The position numbers were made by a program, and so were the translations under genes. Of a stretch of 64,000 nt of DNA, positions 48,421 to 57,116 are shown in pieces. Origin of the DNA: Variovorax sp. TBS-050B (lineage in GTDB: Bacteria; Pseudomonadota; Gammaproteobacteria; Burkholderiales; Burkholderiaceae_C); NCBI RefSeq assembly GCF_029893635.1, contig NZ_JARXYR010000002.1:4687001-4751000 (forward strand). Reading direction: 5' to 3'. The notes under the pieces are model-generated. The model saw nothing but the letters and a program-made list of their open reading frames with translations. It had not been told where the DNA came from and ran no database searches. Within the stretch, counting starts at the first letter, position 1. The number at the start of each line of letters is the position of its first letter.

Positions 48421-49332
48421 CTACCGGGCCGGCAGGTAGCGGGCCGGATCGACAGGCTTGCCCTGTCGACGGATCTCGAAGTGCAGCTTGACGCGGTCGG
48501 CGTCGCTGTTGCCCATCTCGGCGATCTTCTGGCCCTTTTGCACCGACTGGTCTTCCTTCACGAGCAGCGTCTGGTTGTGCGCATAGGCCGTGAGGTAGGT
48601 GTTGTTGTGCTTCAGGATGATCAGGTTGCCGTAGCCTCGCAGGCCGGCACCGGCGTAGACCACGCGGCCATCGGCGGCGGCCAGCACCGCGTCGCCGGCC
48701 TTGCCGCCAATGTCGAAGCCCTTGTTCTTGGCATCGTCGAAGCCCGCGAGCAGCGTGCCGTGGGCCGGCCAGATCCAGCCGAGGTCCTCGTCGCCCGAAC
48801 TCGAAGGTGCCGACGGCGAGGCAGTGACGGGCGACTTGCCGCTCGACGCCGCGCTGGCCGGCGCCGCGGGTGCGATGACCGATGGCGGCGTGACGGGCTT
48901 GGTCGTTGCCCCCTCGGACGACATCGACGGCGGCGCGGCGGCCACGCTGGTGGACGGCCCCACCGGCGGAACCACGCGCAGCACCTGGCCGACTTCGATC
49001 AGGTCGGGGTTGTCGAGGTTGTTCCAGCGGGCGATGTTCTGCCAGGTCTGGCCGGTTTCGCTCGCGATGCGGCGAATCGTGTCCCCGGGGCGCACGGCGT
49101 AGTAGCCCGGCTTGCCATAGTTCTCGATGCCCGGCAGCGGCTTGCCCGACGGGTCGGTGGTGAAGAGCGGGCCGCCGGGTGCCGCAACGGGCGCACGCGT
49201 CATCGTGCCCCGGTCTTCGACCGGCGCCGGCCCGCGCGGTGCGGCGCAGCCCGCGATCACGAGCACAACGGCCAACGTGACACCAGCGCACCAACTCCGA
49301 TTGCCAAAACCCTGCATTTGTTGTTCCTTCAA
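48421..49332 (-). CDS. nlpD: NlpD-like lipoprotein, amidase activator (LysM plus LytM)
   Basis: 303 residues. Signal peptide with lipobox (VVLVIAGCAAP), a LysM peptidoglycan-binding domain (about 75-118: YAVRPGDTIRRIASETGQTWQNIARWN), a Ser/Ala/Pro linker and a C-terminal LytM/M23 domain. The domain is degenerate: NKGFDIGG lacks the zinc-binding His of active enzymes and it ends KLHFEIRRQG, as in NlpD of E. coli, which activates AmiC at the septum. It is coupled to pcm by a 4-bp overlap. Confidence 0.93.
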   Translation of the reverse strand: MKEQQMQGFGNRSWCAGVTLAVVLVIAGCAAPRGPAPVEDRGTMTRAPVAAPGGPLFTTDPSGKPLPGIENYGKPGYYAVRPGDTIRRIASETGQTWQNIARWNNLDNPDLIEVGQVLRVVPPVGPSTSVAAAPPSMSSEGATTKPVTPPSVIAPAAPASAASSGKSPVTASPSAPSSSGDEDLGWIWPAHGTLLAGFDDAKNKGFDIGGKAGDAVLAAADGRVVYAGAGLRGYGNLIILKHNNTYLTAYAHNQTLLVKEDQSVQKGQKIAEMGNSDADRVKLHFEIRRQGKPVDPARYLPAR

Positions 49333-50102
49333 GCGATGCCCGATTTTAGGGGGACAAAGTGAACCGCCTCAAGAATGCGGCGCTCGAGTCCACGGGCGGT
49401 TTTGTCGATGACGACGAGGGCCTGTCCGCCCCCCGCCGAGTGTGTTGGCGCCACGATGCGACCGCCGACGGCGAGCTGATCGATCCATGCCTGCGGCACC
49501 GCCTCGCCGCCCGCCGCGGCGATGATGCCCGCGTAGGGCGCGCCCTTGGCGTAGCCGATCATTCCGTCGCCCAGGATCAGATGAACCGTCGCGAGGCGAA
49601 AGTGCCGCAGGTTGGCGCGTGCGCGCTCGTGCAAACCGCGCAGCCGCTCGATGCTGTAGACCTCGGTGGCCACATGGTTCAGCACGGCGGCCTGGTAGCC
49701 GCAGCCGGTGCCGATCTCGAGCACGCGCCCGAGCCGCTCCTGCGGCTTGCCGACGAGCGCGGGCGCGCCCAGCAGCAGCTCGATCATGCGCGCGACCACG
49801 CTGGGCTTCGAAATCGTCTGTCCCAGCCCGATCGGCAGGCTGGTGTCTTCGTACGCCTGATTGACCAGTGCGCTGTCCACGAAGCGATGGCGCTCGACTG
49901 CGCCGAGTGCGCGCAGCACGCGCGCGTCGCCAATGCCCTGGGCCGCGAGCTTCTGCACCATGCGCGCACGCACGGCGTCGGAGGCCATCGACGGCGTGGT
50001 CGGCACCATCGGCCGCGCGGGCACGGCCGGCATGCGACCGCGCGTGGCGGCCGAAGCGGTGGGTGTCAGGCGAACCGGGAACCCAGGCCGTTGCGTGGCC
50101 AT
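49329..50102 (-). CDS. pcm: Protein-L-isoaspartate O-methyltransferase
   Basis: 257 residues. Repairs isoaspartyl residues in aged proteins using SAM. Motifs: TSLPIGLGQTISKPSVVARM, SAM motif I VLEIGTGCGYQAAVL, and VYSIERLRGLHERARANL. An N-terminal extension of about 40 residues precedes the usual start, common in betaproteobacteria. It lies between surE (2-bp gap) and nlpD (4-bp overlap). Confidence 0.95.
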   Translation of the reverse strand: MATQRPGFPVRLTPTASAATRGRMPAVPARPMVPTTPSMASDAVRARMVQKLAAQGIGDARVLRALGAVERHRFVDSALVNQAYEDTSLPIGLGQTISKPSVVARMIELLLGAPALVGKPQERLGRVLEIGTGCGYQAAVLNHVATEVYSIERLRGLHERARANLRHFRLATVHLILGDGMIGYAKGAPYAGIIAAAGGEAVPQAWIDQLAVGGRIVAPTHSAGGGQALVVIDKTARGLERRILEAVHFVPLKSGIA

Positions 50103-50104
50103 CT

Positions 50105-50863
50105 TCAGTTGCCCAGACGGGTCACCGTCTCGCGCCATTGCGCCAGGTTGGCGTGGTCGGTCAGGTCGATCTGGAGCGGCGTCAGTGCGACGTGGCCCTC
50201 CGCCGTGGCATGGAAGTCGGTTCCTTCGCCGCTGTCCTTGGCGCCGCCGGCACCGGCGATCCAGTACATGGTTTCGCCACGCGGGCTTTCCTGCGTGATG
50301 ACCTTCTCGGCCGCATGCCGGCGGCCGAGCCTGCACACCTTGATCGGCTTGAGTTCGTCGAGCGGACGGTTGGGCACGTTCACGTTGAGCAGGAAAGCGC
50401 CCTGCTCCACCATGCGCTCGCGCTCGATCCGCTGGACCAGCCGGCGCGCCACCTGCGCGGCCGCATCGACGTGCGCCCAGCCTTTTTCGATCTGCGAGAA
50501 GGCAATGGCCGGAATGCCGAACAGGTAGGCCTCCATGGCCGCGCCCACGGTGCCCGAATAGATGGTGTCGTCGCCCATGTTGGCGCCGTTGTTGATGCCG
50601 GAGACCACGAGGTCCGGCCGATAGTCGAGCAGGCCCTTGAGCGCGATGTGAACGCAATCGGCCGGCGTGCCGGTCACGTAGCGGAATCCGTTGTGCGCCT
50701 TGTGCACGTAGAGCGGCGCGGCCAGCGTCAGGGCGTTCGACTTGGCGCTGTTGTTGTGCTCGGGTGCCACCACCTCGACATCGGCGATGTCCTTCAGCGC
50801 GTCGTGCAAGGCGACGATGCCCGGCGCCTGAAAGCCATCGTCGTTGGAAATGAGAATCTTCAT
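50105..50863 (-). CDS. surE: 5-prime nucleotidase SurE
   Basis: 252 residues. Metal-dependent nucleotidase/exopolyphosphatase. Acidic metal ligands Asp8 and Asp9 in ISNDDGFQAPG, Asn in PEHNNSAKSNALTL and the loop VVSGINNGANMGDDTIYSGTVGAA. First gene of surE-pcm-nlpD, a stationary-phase survival set. Confidence 0.97.
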   Translation of the reverse strand: MKILISNDDGFQAPGIVALHDALKDIADVEVVAPEHNNSAKSNALTLAAPLYVHKAHNGFRYVTGTPADCVHIALKGLLDYRPDLVVSGINNGANMGDDTIYSGTVGAAMEAYLFGIPAIAFSQIEKGWAHVDAAAQVARRLVQRIERERMVEQGAFLLNVNVPNRPLDELKPIKVCRLGRRHAAEKVITQESPRGETMYWIAGAGGAKDSGEGTDFHATAEGHVALTPLQIDLTDHANLAQWRETVTRLGN

Positions 50864-50993
50864 GATGCTTTTCGGTGCCCGGATTGTAGGCGGCGGGGTG
50901 CGTCGCAGCAGGGACAAGGGCGCCCCGGCGCGGCCCCTATCATCACCTCGCATTCGCCCATACACGATGGATTCATTCGAAGGAGACCCGAGC

Positions 50994-51980
50994 ATGCACG
51001 CATGGCTTTGCGAAAACCCCACCGGCGTCGACGCGCTGACCTGGAAGGAACTGCCGACGCCGTCGCCCGGTCCGGGCCAGGTGCTGATCGAGATCAAGGC
51101 CGCGAGCCTCAATTTTCCCGACCTGCTGATCGTCCAGAACAAGTACCAGATCAAGCCGCCGCTGCCCTTCGTGCCGGGTTCGGAATACGCCGGCGTGGTG
51201 CAGGCGGTGGGCGAAGGCGTCACCCACCTCAAGGTCGGACAGAACGTCGCCTGCCTTTCCGGCACCGGCGGATTCGCCACCCACACGCTCGCGCCCGCCG
51301 CGCTTTGCATGCCGCTGCCGGAAGGCTTCGGCCATGTGGACGCGGCGGCGTTCATCATGATCTACGCGACTTCGTGGCATGCACTGATGGACCGCGCCCA
51401 GCTCAAGGCCGGCGAGACCGTGCTGGTGCTCGGCGCCGCCGGCGGCGTGGGCACGGCCGCCATACAGATCGCCAAGGCCGCGGGCGCGCGCGTGATTGCG
51501 GCCGCCTCGACCGACGAGAAATGCGAACTTTGCCGCTCGATCGGCGCAGACGCCACGATCAACTACACGACGCATGCGCTGCCCGGCGGATTTCGCGATG
51601 CGATCAAGGCTGCGACCAACGGCAAGGGCCCCGATGTCATATACGACCCGGTCGGCGGCGATTTTGCGGAGCCCGCATTTCGCTCCATCGGCTGGCGCGG
51701 ACGCTATTTGGTGGTCGGCTTTGCCTCCGGTCCGATTCCATCGCTGCCATTGAATCTGACGCTGTTGAAAGGTGCCTCGCTGGTCGGTGTGTTCTGGGGC
51801 GATTTCGCGAAGCGCGAGCCCAAGGCGAATGCACAAATGATGGCCGAATTGGCCCAGTGGTACGGGCAGGGAAAGATCAAGCCGGTGATCGACAGCACGA
51901 TGCCGATGGCCGAATTGAAAGCGGCCTACGCCCACATGGGCTCGCGCGGCGTCAAAGGCAAACTCGTGATGGTGAACTGA
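50994..51980 (+). CDS. NADPH:quinone oxidoreductase family protein (zinc-free MDR)
   Basis: 328 residues of the medium-chain dehydrogenase superfamily. N-terminal GroES-like part (ASLNFPDLLIVQNKYQIKPPLPFVPGSEYAGVV) lacking zinc-binding cysteines, and a Rossmann domain with LVLGAAGGVGTAAIQIAKAAGA. It reduces quinones or enoyl compounds with NADPH. The ATG at 50994 has AAGGAGA nine bases upstream, which decides it over the ATG at 50967. Divergent from surE; ends at a strong terminator. Confidence 0.9.
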   Translation: MHAWLCENPTGVDALTWKELPTPSPGPGQVLIEIKAASLNFPDLLIVQNKYQIKPPLPFVPGSEYAGVVQAVGEGVTHLKVGQNVACLSGTGGFATHTLAPAALCMPLPEGFGHVDAAAFIMIYATSWHALMDRAQLKAGETVLVLGAAGGVGTAAIQIAKAAGARVIAAASTDEKCELCRSIGADATINYTTHALPGGFRDAIKAATNGKGPDVIYDPVGGDFAEPAFRSIGWRGRYLVVGFASGPIPSLPLNLTLLKGASLVGVFWGDFAKREPKANAQMMAELAQWYGQGKIKPVIDSTMPMAELKAAYAHMGSRGVKGKLVMVN

Positions 51981-52011
51981 GCACGCCGGTTTGGCACGAC
52001 GCCGCCGGTCC

Positions 52012-52047
52012 CAATAAAAAAGCCCGCATGCGCGGGCTTTTTTATTG
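52012..52047. terminator. Bidirectional terminator between quinone oxidoreductase and H-NS gene
   Basis: A 16-bp near-symmetric stem, CAATAAAAAAGCCCGC (52012-52027) with GCGGGCTTTTTTATTG (52032-52047), loop ATGC. Six T follow the GC core on either strand. Confidence 0.92.
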
Positions 52048-52072
52048 GCCGGAGGCCGCCTGTCTCGATCGC

Positions 52073-52417
52073 TTACTTGATCTCGAACTCCGAAAGCGAC
52101 TTGCCGGCGGCCAGTGCTTCCGTCACCCAGCGCGGCTTGCGGCCACGGCCACCGGACCAGGTTTCGCCGGTCGGACCACGGTATTTGGCCGCTGCCTTTG
52201 CCACAGGCGCACCGGCGCTGCGCTTGACCGAGCCGCCGCGCGCGCTGAGTTTCAGGTCCGCGGCGGTCAAACCGTATTCGGCGATCTTCCTGCGCACGTC
52301 CTCAATCACGCCAGCGCGTTCTTGGTTGCGAAGGTCTTCGGCCTGCTTGCGCAATTGCGCAATCTGCTCGTCGTACTTCTTGATCTGAGAATTGATATCG
52401 GCAAGGGTCGAAGCCAT
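52073..52417 (-). CDS. H-NS family nucleoid-associated protein
   Basis: 114 residues. N-terminal coiled-coil oligomerisation region (DINSQIKKYDEQIAQLRKQAEDLRNQERAGVIEDVRRKIAEYGL) and C-terminal AT-hook-like DNA-binding motif YRGPTGETWSGGRGRKPRWV, as in betaproteobacterial H-NS/BpH3 proteins. Binds and silences AT-rich DNA. The AT-rich promoter region upstream could allow autoregulation. Confidence 0.95.
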   Translation of the reverse strand: MASTLADINSQIKKYDEQIAQLRKQAEDLRNQERAGVIEDVRRKIAEYGLTAADLKLSARGGSVKRSAGAPVAKAAAKYRGPTGETWSGGRGRKPRWVTEALAAGKSLSEFEIK

Positions 52418-52447
52418 TCTGGACTCCTGAAATTGGAAACGGGGCGG

Positions 52448-52475
52448 ATTTTAATTCAATTCCAAATTATGACAA
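52448..52475 (-). promoter_or_regulatory. Promoter of the H-NS family gene
   Basis: On the minus strand TTGTCA (52470-52475), 16-bp AT-rich spacer, TAAAAT (52448-52453), about 30 bp before the start codon. Confidence 0.55.
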
Positions 52476-52642
52476 GCAGGCCCCCACCGGAAAAACACCG
52501 ATGACAGGAATGCGGCAGTGCACCAAAGCGGCATGCGCCAAGCTTGGGGCAGGCTTTTTTGGTGTAAATGCCAGGATTGCGTGGCCGCGGGAGGACCGGA
52601 AATGACAACGCCGGGGCAAGCCCGGCGTCGATGTACCTGGAC

Positions 52643-52658
52643 GCTATTGCGCAATAGC
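52643..52658. repeat. 16-bp perfect palindrome and adjoining hairpin
   Basis: GCTATTGCGCAATAGC is self-complementary. Close by, ACGCCGGG (52608-52615) pairs with CCCGGCGT (52621-52628). Both lie downstream of tRNA-His on the minus strand, after a GAAA repeat (52666-52684), and may serve in ending that transcript. Confidence 0.45.
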
Positions 52659-52686
52659 AGTCAGGAAGAAAGAAAGAAAGAAATTT

Positions 52687-52763
52687 TGGGGTGGCTGATG
52701 GGACTCGAACCCACGACGACCAGAATCACAATCTGGGACTCTACCAACTGAGCTACAGCCACC
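52687..52763 (-). tRNA. tRNA-His (GTG anticodon)
   Basis: Minus-strand sequence starts GGTGGCTGTAGCTCAGTTGG, has the anticodon arm CCAGA-TTGTGAT-TCTGG (anticodon GTG, reading CAC/CAU), the T-arm GTGGGTTCGAGTCCCAT and an encoded CCA end. The extra 5-prime G paired with C73 is the tRNA-His identity element. Confidence 0.97.
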
Positions 52764-52836
52764 GGAGAGCCCGCAATTGTAGCGTCAAAAATCGCCGTTT
52801 TCGCCGCCGCGCGCGCCGAAAGGGTTGAATTTCTTC

Positions 52837-53469
52837 TCAGCCGGCGGCCAGCGGGCCGGCTGGCGCGGTCTTGGGCAGCTTGATCGCGCCGTCCGGCCGC
52901 TCGCAGGTGCCGATCAACAGGCCGCTGGCCACGGCATGCGCCTTGAGCACGTCGAACACCTCCTCGCGTCCGGGCGTTGCGGAAAACTCCGGCGCGCTGT
53001 CGAGCGCGAACAGCTGGAAGGCATAGCGGTGGATGCCGTGCCCCGGCGGCGGATCGGGCGGCAGCCAGGCGGCCTGGAGCGCGGAGTTGCGCCCCACATG
53101 CAATGCCGCATCGCCGTCGTTCTCGCGGCTCGGGAGCGCGGCTTCGTCGAGCTTTCCGTCACCGGCCGGCAGGCCCACCACGATGGCGTGCACCAGCGGA
53201 TTCGGCGTGGGCGAATCGGCGTCTTCCACCACGAGCAGCAGCGAGACGCTGCCGGCCGGCACGCCGGTCCATTGCAGCGGCGGCGAGACGCCCTCCCCGT
53301 CGGCGGTGTAGCGCGGCGGCAGCGGCCCGTGGTCCACGAAGGCCACGCTGTCGAGCGAGATCGACGCCATGCCTTGCCGCACGCCCAGCGCGTTGAAGAC
53401 GATCTTGTCCAGCCCCGCACGCATGCCGTGCAGGGCGTGACCGATGACCTCAGGCAGTTTTTCGAGCAT
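52837..53469 (-). CDS. YbhB/YbcL family (PEBP, Raf-kinase-inhibitor-like) protein
   Basis: 210 residues. PEBP fold with PRYTADGEGVSPPLQWTGVPAGSVSLLLVVEDADSP, VHAIVVGLPAG and GIHRYAFQLFALD, which together form the anion/ligand pocket of the family. Function in bacteria is unknown. An N-terminal extension of about 35 residues precedes the domain. Confidence 0.9.
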   Translation of the reverse strand: MLEKLPEVIGHALHGMRAGLDKIVFNALGVRQGMASISLDSVAFVDHGPLPPRYTADGEGVSPPLQWTGVPAGSVSLLLVVEDADSPTPNPLVHAIVVGLPAGDGKLDEAALPSRENDGDAALHVGRNSALQAAWLPPDPPPGHGIHRYAFQLFALDSAPEFSATPGREEVFDVLKAHAVASGLLIGTCERPDGAIKLPKTAPAGPLAAG

Positions 53470-53631
53470 GGCTCAGGTATAGCCGCGCGCTGCCGGGCGG
53501 CCTGTAGGACGCTGCAGCAAGCGTGGTGCCGCGACGGTGCGCGCCGTGATGGCTCCGCTATCATGGGTGCCACCGCACCCCCGGGTGCACGCCGTTCGCG
53601 TACCTCCATTCACAGCCAAAGGAGCTTCTTC

Positions 53632-53880
53632 ATGAGCATCGTCTGGACCATCCTGATCGGGTTCATCGTGGGTCTGGTGGCACGGGCCGTCAAGCCGGGC
53701 GACGATTCCGCAGGCTTCATCGTGACCACGCTGATCGGCGTGGCGGGTTCGCTGATCGTGACCTATGTCGGCCAGGCTCTCGGCTGGTACACCGCCGGTC
53801 AGGGCGCGGGCTTCATCGCATCGGTCCTCGGCGCGATCGTGCTGCTCGTTCTCTACGGGCTGGTGAAGCGCAAGCGCTGA
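53632..53880 (+). CDS. GlsB/YeaQ/YmgE family membrane protein
   Basis: 82 residues, three hydrophobic segments, glycine-rich: VWTILIGFIVGLVARAVKPG, GFIVTTLIGVAGSLIVTYVG, GFIASVLGAIVLLVLYG. Transglycosylase-associated-type small membrane protein linked to general stress in other bacteria. Ribosome site AAAGGAG seven bases before the ATG. Confidence 0.9.
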   Translation: MSIVWTILIGFIVGLVARAVKPGDDSAGFIVTTLIGVAGSLIVTYVGQALGWYTAGQGAGFIASVLGAIVLLVLYGLVKRKR

Positions 53881-53903
53881 GCGAGCGCCAGCGACGCCCG
53901 CCG

Positions 53904-54236
53904 ATGCCGCGCAAGGCCCGGGCCAGGCATCACGTCTACGTGGTCGAGCTCGACGACCGCGTCTGGAACAACGGCCGCTTCCGGCGCGCCAACCCGGACT
54001 ACCAGCTCGGCAAGCCCTTCGTGTACGTGGGCATGACCGGGCTCGACCCGGACATCCGTTTCGACAAGCACAAGGCCGGCATCCAGGCCAACAGCTTCGT
54101 TCAGGAATTCGGATTGCGGCTGCTGCCCGCGCTGTACGAGCGCTACAACCCGATGTGCTACGAGGACGCGCGCTCGATGGAGGTCGAACTCGGCATCGCG
54201 CTGCGCAGGAGCGGCTACGGCGTCTGGCAGGCCTGA
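53904..54236 (+). CDS. Small GIY-YIG-like protein
   Basis: 110 residues. The pattern HHVYVVELDD ... FVYVGMTGLDPDIRFDKHKAG ... ARSMEVELGIALRRSGYGVW matches the order of GIY-YIG nuclease landmarks: first Tyr, second Tyr-Val-Gly, catalytic Arg with following His, and a later Glu. No extra DNA-binding domain is attached. Role unknown; it might be a nuclease or a degenerate binder. Follows the GlsB-like gene by 23 bp. Confidence 0.6.
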   Translation: MPRKARARHHVYVVELDDRVWNNGRFRRANPDYQLGKPFVYVGMTGLDPDIRFDKHKAGIQANSFVQEFGLRLLPALYERYNPMCYEDARSMEVELGIALRRSGYGVWQA

Positions 54237-54256
54237 GCAAAGCCGCACTGTCCCGC

Positions 54257-54931
54257 TCAGGCGTAGGTGACCCAGCCTTCGTAGGCCGGCCCGTCGAGGT
54301 GCGGCAGCGTGTTGTAGGTGACGAGCATGTGACGCTTCGGCGTGAAGGCGAATTCGGTCACCGCGGTGTTGCGGATGCGCAGGTTCAGTTCGATCGTGAC
54401 TTCGGGACGCGTGCCGAGCACGTGCCCGACGGCCGTGCTGATCGGCCCGCCGCTCGACACCACCAGCACCTTGGCGCCATGGTGCCTGTCGCGCACATGG
54501 TCGAGCGCGGTCGTGACGCCCGCCAGGAAGTCGACATAGCTCGGCATCCCGGCAGGCTGGGTGCGGCCCTGCATCCAGGCACCGAGACCGTCGCGAAGCA
54601 GCCGGAAATGGTGCCGGTACATCTCGGGGGAATCGGGCTTTTCGAGCTTGCCTTCATGGATGGTGGCAATGACGGCTTCGCTGTCGTACTCGTTGAGGCC
54701 GGGCCAGGGCAGCACGTCGTCGCGCTCGAGGCCCAGCCCCTTGGCGATGCCCTCCCAGGTCTGCCGATGGCGCTTGAGCGTGCCGGTGATGACGGCATCG
54801 AAATGCATGCCGCGCTCGCGCCAGTACTCCCCGAGGCGCACGGACTGCCGGTGCCCGAGCTCGCTCAGGTTGTCGTAGTCGGCAGCACCGAAGCTGGCCT
54901 GCCCGTGGCGCACGAGATAGAGGGTTCCCAT
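54257..54931 (-). CDS. Histidine phosphatase family protein
   Basis: 224 residues. Phosphoglycerate-mutase-like fold with the catalytic RHG at the N-terminus (GTLYLVRHGQASFG), LSELGHRQSVRLGEYWRERG, LNEYDSEAVIA with the acid, and the second histidine region LVVSSGGPISTA, where the usual SHG is SSG, so the second catalytic His is replaced. The start at 54931 places RHG ten residues in; 54973 is a longer alternative. Substrate unknown. Confidence 0.85.
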   Translation of the reverse strand: MGTLYLVRHGQASFGAADYDNLSELGHRQSVRLGEYWRERGMHFDAVITGTLKRHRQTWEGIAKGLGLERDDVLPWPGLNEYDSEAVIATIHEGKLEKPDSPEMYRHHFRLLRDGLGAWMQGRTQPAGMPSYVDFLAGVTTALDHVRDRHHGAKVLVVSSGGPISTAVGHVLGTRPEVTIELNLRIRNTAVTEFAFTPKRHMLVTYNTLPHLDGPAYEGWVTYA

Positions 54932-55026
54932 GTGCGGGATTCTGTCGATGCGCGCATGGCGCGCTTGTCCCACGTGCGACGAAGCCTCCGCGCCCGCGAC
55001 GCGGACGCGACACGCCGCGCCGGACC

Positions 55027-56940
55027 TCAGCGCGCAGCGACGGGCAGGGTGTCGGCCGGCTTCGGCACGAGGATCTCGGCCTTGAAGCGTTCCTTCAGCA
55101 GGTTGTAGTAGGCCGCATCCTCAGCGGCAGCCACCGACTGCGCCACCTGCGCGTTCTCCTGCTGCGCCTGCTCGGGCGCCGAGGGCGTGCGCGGAACGAC
55201 CTTCGTCACCCGCACCACCGCGTAGCCTTGCGGCCCCAGGTCCACGCCCACGAGCGCGGGCAGCTTGCCCGGGTCGGCGCGCAGCGCGGCGTCGATGACC
55301 GGCAGCGGCTGCGCCTTCGCATCGCGACGCGACACCGTGACCGGCGCGCCGAAGGTGGCACCGTCGGCCTTGGTGGTCCAGGCGGCGAGCTTGGCCTCGC
55401 CTTCGGCCTTGGCCATGACGGCCGCGCGCTCGGTGACGAGCTGCGCGCGGATCTTGTCCTTCACTTCCGCGAGCGGCATCGGATGCGCGGGCGCGTACTG
55501 CGTGATGCGCCCCGCCGCGAGCTGGTTGGCGCCGACCTCGATCGCCTCGGTGTTCTGCTTGCGGCTCAGCGAATCGGCCGCGAACAGCGCGTTGAGGAAG
55601 TTGCGGTTCGCGAGCACGCCGGTGGCGCCCGGCGCGGGCGTGCGCGAAACGTTGGCGGCCGTCTGCACGGTGAGCTTGAGCTTGTCCGCGGCCGGCTTGA
55701 GGCTGTCGGGCTGCTGGTAGACGGTGTCGGTGAAGGCTTCGGCGGCCTTCGCGAATTCCTGCGTGGCCTGCTGCGCGCGCACTTCGCTCTCGATGGTGGC
55801 GCGCACCTGCTCGAAGGGCGGCACCACGGCCGGCTTGATGTCGGTGAGGCGAATGACGTGATAGCCGAATTCGGTCTCGACCACGTCGCTGATGTCGCCC
55901 TTCTTGAGCGCGAACATCGCATCCTCGAACGGCTTGACCATCGCGCCGCGCGTGACGAAGTCGAGGTCGCCGCCCTTCTCCGCGGAGCCGGGGTCCTGCG
56001 AGTTCTTGCGTGCGACGTCGGCAAAGCTCGCGGGGTTCTTGCGCACCTCGGCCAGCAGTTGCTCCGCCTTCGCCTTGGCCTTCGCGCGCTCGTCGGCCGA
56101 TGCGCTGGCCGGTGCGGTGATCAGGATGTGGCTCGCACGGCGTTCTTCCTTGGTGCCGAAGCGCGCGGCGTTCTGTTCGTAGTAGGTCTTCAGGTCGGCT
56201 TCGTTCACTGCCACGTTCTTCTTGGCCGCTTCGAGGTCGAGCACCACGTATTCGATGCTCGCCTGCTCCGGCGCCTGGAACTGTGCTGCATGGTCCTTGT
56301 AGTAGGTCTCGACGTCGGCGTCGCTCACCGTCACCTTCGACGCGAAGCTGTCGGGGGCGAAGCGCGCCACCTGGATCTCGCGCTGGTCGTAGAAGGCGTT
56401 GATCGTGGCGGCCGTCACTGCAGGCGGCGTGAACGCCGTGCCCGAGATCCCGAGCAGCACCTGCTGGGTGGCCAGTTCCGAGCGCATCGAAGCCTCGTAC
56501 TGCTCGGGCGTGCGGCCGGTCACGCGCTGGAAGGTCTCGCGGTCGAACTTGCCGTCGGGCGTGCGGAACGAGGCAAGGCCCGGGTCCTGCGCGAAGATGC
56601 GCGACAGCCGTTCCTCGGAGATCGTCACGTTCGACTTGGCGGCTGCCGCTGCGAGCACGCGATCGCGCACCATGCGCTCGAGCGTGGCATAGCGCAGCGC
56701 GTCGGATTCGAGCAGCGTGGGGTCGACGTTGGGCGACTGCTGGCGGATGCGGTCGGTCTCGTTGCGATGCTGCAGGTCCCACTCGGGCCGCGTGATGTTG
56801 TGGCCGTCGACGCGCGCCACCTTCTCGTCGCCACCCGAGTTCTGGTAGCGCTCCACGCCAAAGAAGACGAACGAGGGAATGATCAGCAAGAACAAGAAAA
56901 TCATGACGATCTTGTTGTACTTGCGGAAGAAATCAAACAT
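55027..56940 (-). CDS. ppiD: Periplasmic folding chaperone PpiD-like peptidyl-prolyl isomerase
   Basis: 637 residues. Single N-terminal membrane anchor (KIVMIFLFLLIIPSFVFFGVE), SurA-N-like chaperone region, a parvulin domain (about 265-360: ERRASHILITAPASAS, DPGSAEKGGDLDFVTRGAMVKPFEDAMFALKKGDISDVVETEFGYHVIRLTD) and a C-terminal chaperone part. It helps outer-membrane proteins leave the Sec channel. The order hupB, tRNA-Val, ppiD is common in betaproteobacteria. Confidence 0.94.
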   Translation of the reverse strand: MFDFFRKYNKIVMIFLFLLIIPSFVFFGVERYQNSGGDEKVARVDGHNITRPEWDLQHRNETDRIRQQSPNVDPTLLESDALRYATLERMVRDRVLAAAAAKSNVTISEERLSRIFAQDPGLASFRTPDGKFDRETFQRVTGRTPEQYEASMRSELATQQVLLGISGTAFTPPAVTAATINAFYDQREIQVARFAPDSFASKVTVSDADVETYYKDHAAQFQAPEQASIEYVVLDLEAAKKNVAVNEADLKTYYEQNAARFGTKEERRASHILITAPASASADERAKAKAKAEQLLAEVRKNPASFADVARKNSQDPGSAEKGGDLDFVTRGAMVKPFEDAMFALKKGDISDVVETEFGYHVIRLTDIKPAVVPPFEQVRATIESEVRAQQATQEFAKAAEAFTDTVYQQPDSLKPAADKLKLTVQTAANVSRTPAPGATGVLANRNFLNALFAADSLSRKQNTEAIEVGANQLAAGRITQYAPAHPMPLAEVKDKIRAQLVTERAAVMAKAEGEAKLAAWTTKADGATFGAPVTVSRRDAKAQPLPVIDAALRADPGKLPALVGVDLGPQGYAVVRVTKVVPRTPSAPEQAQQENAQVAQSVAAAEDAAYYNLLKERFKAEILVPKPADTLPVAAR

Positions 56941-56973
56941 GCTTGGACACTCTCTTCGACGGATGTCGGTGGC

Positions 56974-57004
56974 AATAAAAAAAGGCGAACCAGTGTTCGC
57001 CTTT
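56974..57004 (-). terminator. Terminator after tRNA-Val
   Basis: AAAGGCGAAC (56981-56990), loop CAGT, GTTCGCCTTT (56995-57004); on the minus strand it ends in seven T. It lies before ppiD. Confidence 0.88.
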
Positions 57005-57012
57005 GCATCGGG

Positions 57013-57088
57013 TGGTGGGTGCTGAGGGGTTCGAACCCCCGACCTACGCCTTGTAAGGGCGCCGCTCTACCAGCTGAGCTAAGCACCC
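57013..57088 (-). tRNA. tRNA-Val (TAC anticodon)
   Basis: Minus-strand GGGTGCTTAGCTCAGCTGGTAGAG, anticodon arm CGCC-CTTACAA-GGCG (anticodon TAC, reading GUA), T-arm GGGGGTTCGAACCCC, encoded CCA. 76 nt with normal acceptor pairing. Confidence 0.97.
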
Positions 57089-57116
57089 CACCGGAAATAC
57101 GCTCCGAGTGTACGTC

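Noticed and set aside
52660..52690. GAAA repeat next to tRNA-His as a phase-variable tract or integration site
   Set aside because: Only a few imperfect units, no gene depends on it, and there is no integrase or duplicated tRNA end.
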